A DNA stretch of 9,271 bases from Gammaproteobacteria bacterium (GTDB lineage: Bacteria > Pseudomonadota > Gammaproteobacteria > SZUA-229), in contig JAJRTD010000317.1 in assembly GCA_024278435.1 (NCBI GenBank), positions 1 through 9,271 of the forward strand, in the 5' to 3' direction. A model generated the notes under the pieces. That model was not told the DNA's origin, ran no database searches, and was given only the letters and a program-made list of their open reading frames with translations. Shown in pieces: positions 6,222-9,271 of this stretch (the first letter of the stretch is position 1; each line of letters opens with the position of its first letter). A program made the translations under genes and the position numbers.

Positions 6222-7328
6222 ATGAAATTAATCCTGATTGGGGCACCTGGTTCAGGCAAAGGCACACAGGCAAAGTACTTAACTGAAAAATACCATATTC
6301 CCCAGATTTCGACGGGAGATCTGCTGCGCGCGGCCGTTGCCGCACAAACACCGCTGGGCCGCCAGGCCAAGGCCATTATGGATGCCGGCCAGCTGGTACC
6401 GAATGACATCGTCATCGGCATGATCCGCGAACGCATTATCCGCCCCGATGCCGACCAGGGCTTTATCCTCGACGGCTTCCCGCGCAATATCGCCCAGGCA
6501 GAGGCCCTGGACCAGATCCTGGACAAGCTGGGACGCCCTATCGACGCGGTTTTACAGTTTGACGTTGATGCAGAAATGCTGATGCAGCGCATGATCGGTC
6601 GCCTCACCTGCATTTCCTGCGGCGCCCTGTTCAATTTGTTTACCCAGCCACCAGCCATTGACGATAAATGTGATGAATGCGGCGGCACCCTGCACAGCCG
6701 CAGTGACGACAATGAAGAAACCATTGAACGCCGGTTGCATATCTTTGAATCACTGACCCAGCCATTAAGCGACTATTACAAACAAAAGGGGATTCTGCAC
6801 ATCGTTGAAGCCCACGGCGACGTGACCGAAGTCACCAAACGGGTAAAATCAGCCCTGCGTGGCCTGCGCCCGAAACGCACACCGGTCAAACCGATGCTGG
6901 CGGCGGTCGCCAGCCCGAAGAAGAATGCAAAACCGGCCGTTACCCATACCCGGGTCACCGCACCGGAACCAAAAATACGCCCGCGGAAAAAAATCAAGAC
7001 CCTGAGCGGCAATACCACCGTTAAAAAGCTGGAAATCAAAAAGGAACTGCCCGAAGTTATCAGTAAAAAAACCATAAAGGCAGCAGCCAGGAAAAAAGCC
7101 GAAGCGCTCAAAGCCGCGGCAGAAGCGGAATTATCGGATGTCGCACTGGATGAACAGCTCAAGGCGCTGGAAGCCGAACTCAAACAGACCAAAGCGCAGT
7201 TAAAAGCCGTCTCCGATGCCGAAAAAGCACTGATCAAAGCCGATAAGGAAAAAGACGCCGCGCTGAAAAAGGCCCTGAAAGCCGAGACAGCCAGGCTTAA
7301 AAAAGGGAAAAAGGCACCGGCTAGCTAG
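6222..7328 (+). CDS. adk: Adenylate kinase with zinc-type LID and a 150-residue basic Lys/Ala-rich C-terminal extension
   Basis: Adenylate kinase interconverts ATP + AMP and 2 ADP in the cytoplasm. Numbering from ATG 6216 (subtract 2 for the preferred start), the kinase core is complete: P-loop GAPGSGKGT (9-17), AMP-site STGDLLR (32-38), DGFPR (86-90), and the LID with CISC (132-135) and CDEC (152-155). The C-X2-C-X16-C-X2-C spacing is that of zinc-binding adenylate kinases. The RSDDNEETIERRL segment follows and the core ends near 216. Normal enzymes are about 215 residues; this one continues to 370. By my count residues 221-370 contain 33 Lys, 30 Ala, 6 Arg, 13 Glu and 5 Asp, so the tail is strongly positive. 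The first half is Pro-containing and likely disordered, and about 285-365 looks like a long charged helix or coiled coil. The ATG at 6222 is preferred to 6216 because GGG at 6211-6213 is 8 bases from it rather than 2, and MKLILIGAPG is the usual N-terminus. The gene diverges from mrdA and ends at a strong terminator. Confidence 0.93.
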   Translation: MKLILIGAPGSGKGTQAKYLTEKYHIPQISTGDLLRAAVAAQTPLGRQAKAIMDAGQLVPNDIVIGMIRERIIRPDADQGFILDGFPRNIAQAEALDQILDKLGRPIDAVLQFDVDAEMLMQRMIGRLTCISCGALFNLFTQPPAIDDKCDECGGTLHSRSDDNEETIERRLHIFESLTQPLSDYYKQKGILHIVEAHGDVTEVTKRVKSALRGLRPKRTPVKPMLAAVASPKKNAKPAVTHTRVTAPEPKIRPRKKIKTLSGNTTVKKLEIKKELPEVISKKTIKAAARKKAEALKAAAEAELSDVALDEQLKALEAELKQTKAQLKAVSDAEKALIKADKEKDAALKKALKAETARLKKGKKAPAS

Positions 7329-7441
7329 AGCTCAATGTATAAAATCGGCCGGCGGGAAAGAAACAAAAGCCTGTTTATTCGCGGATCAATCTGTTTTTTC
7401 CTGTAACTCACCTCACACCCCCGAACCGCTACAATTTACCC

Positions 7442-7473
7442 AAAAAAAAGCCCGCTAAAAAGCGGGCTTTTTT
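7442..7473. terminator. Bidirectional rho-independent terminator between adk and thioredoxin genes
   Basis: GCCCGCT (7450-7456) pairs perfectly with AGCGGGC (7461-7467) around an AAAA loop. Eight A residues precede the stem and six T residues follow it, so it works as an intrinsic terminator in both directions. It serves the convergent adenylate kinase (plus) and thioredoxin (minus) genes, which end about 115 and 20 bases away. The rest of 7329-7492 shows no further gene or signal that I can support. Confidence 0.93.
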
Positions 7474-7492
7474 AAGCATATACCGGTTGAAC

Positions 7493-7876
7493 TCAGGACT
7501 GCTGCTGTTTTGCCTCAGCCTGTTGTTCGGCCACTTCCTTGCGCACCTGGTCCATATCCAGCTCCTTCACTTTACCAAGAACCTCTTCCAGAGCGCTTTC
7601 CGGCAGCATACCTGCCTGGGAGAAGATCGCAATCTGATCACGGAAGATCATCAGCGTTGGAATGGAGCGAATCTGGAAACTGGCCGCCAGTTCCTGTTCA
7701 TCCTCGGTATTAACCTTGGCAAACACAACATCATCATGCTTTTCTGAAGCCGACTCATAGATCGGGGCAAAGGACTTGCAGGGACCGCACCAGGGTGCCC
7801 AGAAATCAATAATGACGATAGCATTATTGGCGATGGTGTCCTGCAAGTTGTCTTTTGTTATTTCTACTGTAGCCAT
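7493..7876 (-). CDS. Thioredoxin, TrxC-like core with Gln-rich tail
   Basis: Cytoplasmic thiol-disulfide oxidoreductase of the thioredoxin family, normally kept reduced by thioredoxin reductase. The active site is FWAPWCGPCK with redox cysteines Cys30 and Cys33, and the conserved cis-proline is Pro73 in RSIPTLMIF. There is no signal peptide or membrane segment. The stretches FAPIYESASEKHDD, KVNTEDEQELAASFQIRSIPT and IDFWAPWCGPC are closer to what I recall of E. coli TrxC than TrxA, but the N-terminal zinc-binding part of TrxC is missing, so I give no symbol. After the domain ends near 106 comes a charged tail ending EQQAEAKQQQS, giving 127 residues against about 108 for TrxA. The ATG at 7876 lies at the domain start; AAAGG about 11 bases upstream is a weak ribosome site. 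It follows the cytochrome c peroxidase gene by 92 bases on the same strand. TAAAAT (minus strand, 7927-7922) could be a -10 box, but I see no good -35. Confidence 0.93.
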   Translation of the reverse strand: MATVEITKDNLQDTIANNAIVIIDFWAPWCGPCKSFAPIYESASEKHDDVVFAKVNTEDEQELAASFQIRSIPTLMIFRDQIAIFSQAGMLPESALEEVLGKVKELDMDQVRKEVAEQQAEAKQQQS

Positions 7877-7968
7877 GATAAGCGTAACCTTTGCCCTGTC
7901 GGGTCTCTAATAAAAAATACTATTTTACCCTATTCCATGAAGGATGTGCCTGCAATATCAGCAGGGGC

Positions 7969-9021
7969 TTATTCACCGGCCACCAGGCTTTTACCGGAGG
8001 TTGCCGGTAACCGTGGCATGGTGATTTCAGGATAAGGTCCGGTCAAGGCACCCAGAAAAGCCACGATATCCGCGACCTCCTTGTCCGACAGATCCTTATT
8101 CAACTGCACTTTGGCCATTAACCGAACCGCTTCGGATAAATCATTTACTGAACCATTATGGAAATACGGTGCAGTATCGGTGATATTACGTAAGGTCGGT
8201 ACCCGGAACATGTGTGCATCGGCTGCCTTGCCGGTGGCTGCTTCACGGCCCTTGTCGGCCATCAGATTATATTGCTTGCTGTATTTATTGTCGGTAAAAG
8301 TCGGAAATTTGGCATAAAACCCCTTACCAAACGGCATTTTCGGACCGTTAAAGGCAGCACCGGAATGACAGGAAGTACAACCTGCCTGGGCAAAGGTCTC
8401 CATGCCGCGAATCTGCTGCGCGTTCATTGCTTTTTTATCACCTTTTACGTAGCGGTCATAGGCACTGTTCGGGGTAATCAGGGTACGCTCAAATGCCGCA
8501 ATGGCTTTTGCCAGGTTATCAATGGTCATTGAATCACTGCCAAAGGCTTTTTCAAAGTACGGCTTATAACCGGGAATGGCTTTGATTTTTGCCATGGTAT
8601 GATCGTGATCCGGCTCACCCATTTCTACCGGGTTGGTGATTGGGCCCTTGGCCTGGTCTTCCAGCAGGTCGACCCGGCCGTCCCAGAACTGTACGGAATA
8701 AAAGGCTGAATTCCATACGGTTGGCGCACTGCGGCCACCGGTTTTACCATGCACACCCATTGAAACCGGGCGACTGTCATCGCCACCTTCCATGATATTG
8801 TGGCAGGAGTTACATGACACTGTACCGGTAGAGGAAATACGCGGGTCCATATAAAGCATCTTGCCCAGCTCCACCTTGGCAGCCGTGGTTGGATTATCCT
8901 TCGGCGCCGGTGCCACCTCTGGCAGTGCTTCCCAGTTGGCAAAAGCCGGCAGGCTGGCGGCAGATATACCGGCAGCAAATGTAACTGACACGATTGAACG
9001 TATGATATTTTTATGATTCAT
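7969..9021 (-). CDS. Periplasmic di-haem cytochrome c peroxidase (CcpA/MauG superfamily)
   Basis: Bacterial cytochrome c peroxidase, which reduces hydrogen peroxide to water in the periplasm with electrons from small c-type cytochromes or similar donors. Numbering from the ATG at 9021, a Sec signal runs to about residue 28 (SLPAFA before NWEALP). Two haem c sites are visible: CNSCH at 70-74 and CTSCH at 215-219. The loop GVHGKTGGRSAPTV contains His91, the likely sixth ligand or catalytic histidine of the peroxidatic haem, and FWDGR with Trp113 lies where the family's inter-haem Trp region is expected. HMFRVPTLRN includes Met271, probably the axial Met of the electron-entry haem. The TAPYFHNGSV motif follows. 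Length of 350 residues is usual for two-haem members. I chose the ATG at 9021; a TTG directly before it is also in frame. AGAGGA lies 8 bases upstream, a strong ribosome site. MauG-like modification enzymes are a less likely alternative, because the high-potential Met is present. Confidence 0.94.
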   Translation of the reverse strand: MNHKNIIRSIVSVTFAAGISAASLPAFANWEALPEVAPAPKDNPTTAAKVELGKMLYMDPRISSTGTVSCNSCHNIMEGGDDSRPVSMGVHGKTGGRSAPTVWNSAFYSVQFWDGRVDLLEDQAKGPITNPVEMGEPDHDHTMAKIKAIPGYKPYFEKAFGSDSMTIDNLAKAIAAFERTLITPNSAYDRYVKGDKKAMNAQQIRGMETFAQAGCTSCHSGAAFNGPKMPFGKGFYAKFPTFTDNKYSKQYNLMADKGREAATGKAADAHMFRVPTLRNITDTAPYFHNGSVNDLSEAVRLMAKVQLNKDLSDKEVADIVAFLGALTGPYPEITMPRLPATSGKSLVAGE

Positions 9022-9078
9022 CAAACTATTCCTCTAACTTAACAATTTTTTCGAATATGGCTCAAAGACCGGGTTTTC

Positions 9079-9093
9079 TTAGATCGGTTCTAA
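9079..9093. promoter_or_regulatory. 15-base dyad at the peroxidase transcription start
   Basis: TTAGA at 9079-9083 and TCTAA at 9089-9093 are perfect inverted arms separated by five bases. The dyad touches the inner edge of the predicted -10 box and covers the expected +1 near 9086, a position where a repressor would block transcription. I do not recognise the motif as FNR, OxyR or another regulator I know, and five-base arms can occur by chance. Confidence 0.3.
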
Positions 9094-9121
9094 TAATAGC
9101 ACCGGCAAGCAATATAAGCAA
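9093..9121 (-). promoter_or_regulatory. Sigma70-type promoter of the cytochrome c peroxidase gene
   Basis: On the minus strand TTGCTT (9121-9116) and TATTAT (9098-9093) are separated by exactly 17 bases. TG one base before the -10 (TGCTATTAT) makes it an extended -10 promoter. Transcription would start near 9086, about 65 bases before the ATG. The thioredoxin gene could be co-transcribed from here, as I see no strong terminator between the two genes. Confidence 0.6.
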
Positions 9122-9178
9122 CACCTGATATGCCGTTTTGGCAGTTTTATATTATGGTATACCGCTACCCGGTTATCA

Positions 9179-9271
9179 TCAGAAACTCACCTGAAACAGT
9201 ACTTCCGGGTAAGTGCTGGAGCAATCAACCAGTGCAGAGCAATCCTGATACTGTTCGTAAACAATACCACC
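9179..9271 (-). CDS. C-terminal end of a probable outer-membrane beta-barrel protein (5' end outside window)
   Basis: The reading frame entering from the right edge gives 30 codons and a TGA stop at 9181-9179. It ends PEVLFQVSF: alternating hydrophobic residues with a terminal phenylalanine form the C-terminal signal that the BAM complex recognises in many outer-membrane barrels. Two cysteines (in YQDCSALVDCSS) lie eleven to twenty residues before the end and might form a disulfide in an extracellular loop. The family cannot be identified from 30 residues. It lies on the same strand as the peroxidase and ends about 155 bases before that gene's start. Confidence 0.5.
   Translation of the reverse strand, partial: GGIVYEQYQDCSALVDCSSTYPEVLFQVSF

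Noticed and set aside
6143..6724. 193-codon minus-strand frame opposite adk
   Set aside because: It is the antisense shadow of a clearly conserved adenylate kinase core, with low-complexity composition and no recognisable domain.
6776..7237. 153-codon minus-strand frame opposite the adk tail
   Set aside because: The Ser/Ala/Phe-rich product is what the complement of a Lys/Ala/Glu-rich coding stretch gives; no ribosome site or family match.
7431..7436. TACAAT box after adk resembling a plus-strand -10
   Set aside because: No suitable -35 upstream, and a strong terminator follows within about 20 bases with no gene on that strand.
7949..7965. CCTGC/GCAGG dyad after the peroxidase stop
   Set aside because: Five pairs with a seven-base loop and no T-run on the transcribed strand; not a convincing terminator.
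9131..9143. TGCC/GGCA mini-hairpin followed by TTTTA
   Set aside because: Only four pairs, and the T-run is on the plus strand where no gene ends; too weak to call a terminator for the upstream barrel gene.

Overview
The window looks like chromosomal DNA of a free-living gammaproteobacterium of moderate G+C content. The main evidence is the gene order mrdA-rodA-mltB-rlpA-dacA on the minus strand, which is the order I know from pseudomonads and relatives. Enterobacteria have mrdA-mrdB-rlpA-dacA without mltB between them. The di-haem cytochrome c peroxidase and a likely outer-membrane barrel protein also point to a Gram-negative, respiring cell. I cannot name the genus.

Layout. Positions 1-5951 (minus strand) hold a cell-wall elongation cluster, transcribed from high to low coordinates: PBP2 (mrdA), its SEDS glycosyltransferase partner RodA, the lytic transglycosylase MltB, the septal/denuded-glycan transglycosylase RlpA, and the 5' part of a D,D-carboxypeptidase (dacA), whose 3' end lies outside the window. 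mrdA/rodA overlap by 14 bases and mltB/rlpA by one base. The only sizeable gap, about 200 bases between rlpA and dacA, carries two inverted repeats: one resembles a tiny transposon relic (MITE-like) and the other is an almost perfect 39-base hairpin.

Positions 5952-6221 are a divergent promoter region between mrdA (minus) and an adenylate kinase gene (plus, 6222-7328). This kinase is the oddest gene here. It is a complete adenylate kinase with a four-cysteine zinc-type LID, followed by about 150 extra residues that are strongly basic, rich in lysine and alanine, and helical or coiled-coil in the distal half. A clear bidirectional terminator at 7442-7473 separates it from the convergent genes that follow.

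Positions 7493-9021 (minus strand) hold a small redox pair: a secreted di-haem cytochrome c peroxidase and, downstream of it, a cytoplasmic thioredoxin that resembles the core of TrxC but has a glutamine-rich tail. The peroxidase has a good sigma70-type promoter with a dyad at the predicted start point. At the right edge (9179-9271) are the last 30 codons of another minus-strand gene, ending in a phenylalanine-terminated motif typical of outer-membrane beta-barrels.

How the genes work together. PBP2 and RodA form the transpeptidase/glycosyltransferase core of the elongasome. DacA trims pentapeptides, while MltB and RlpA cleave glycan strands, so one transcription unit would supply both synthesis and remodelling of the sidewall and septum. 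The peroxidase removes hydrogen peroxide in the periplasm; thioredoxin reduces disulfides in the cytoplasm. I did not find a mobile system, CRISPR array, RNA gene or clearly new multi-gene system. The extended adenylate kinase is the best candidate for something undescribed.
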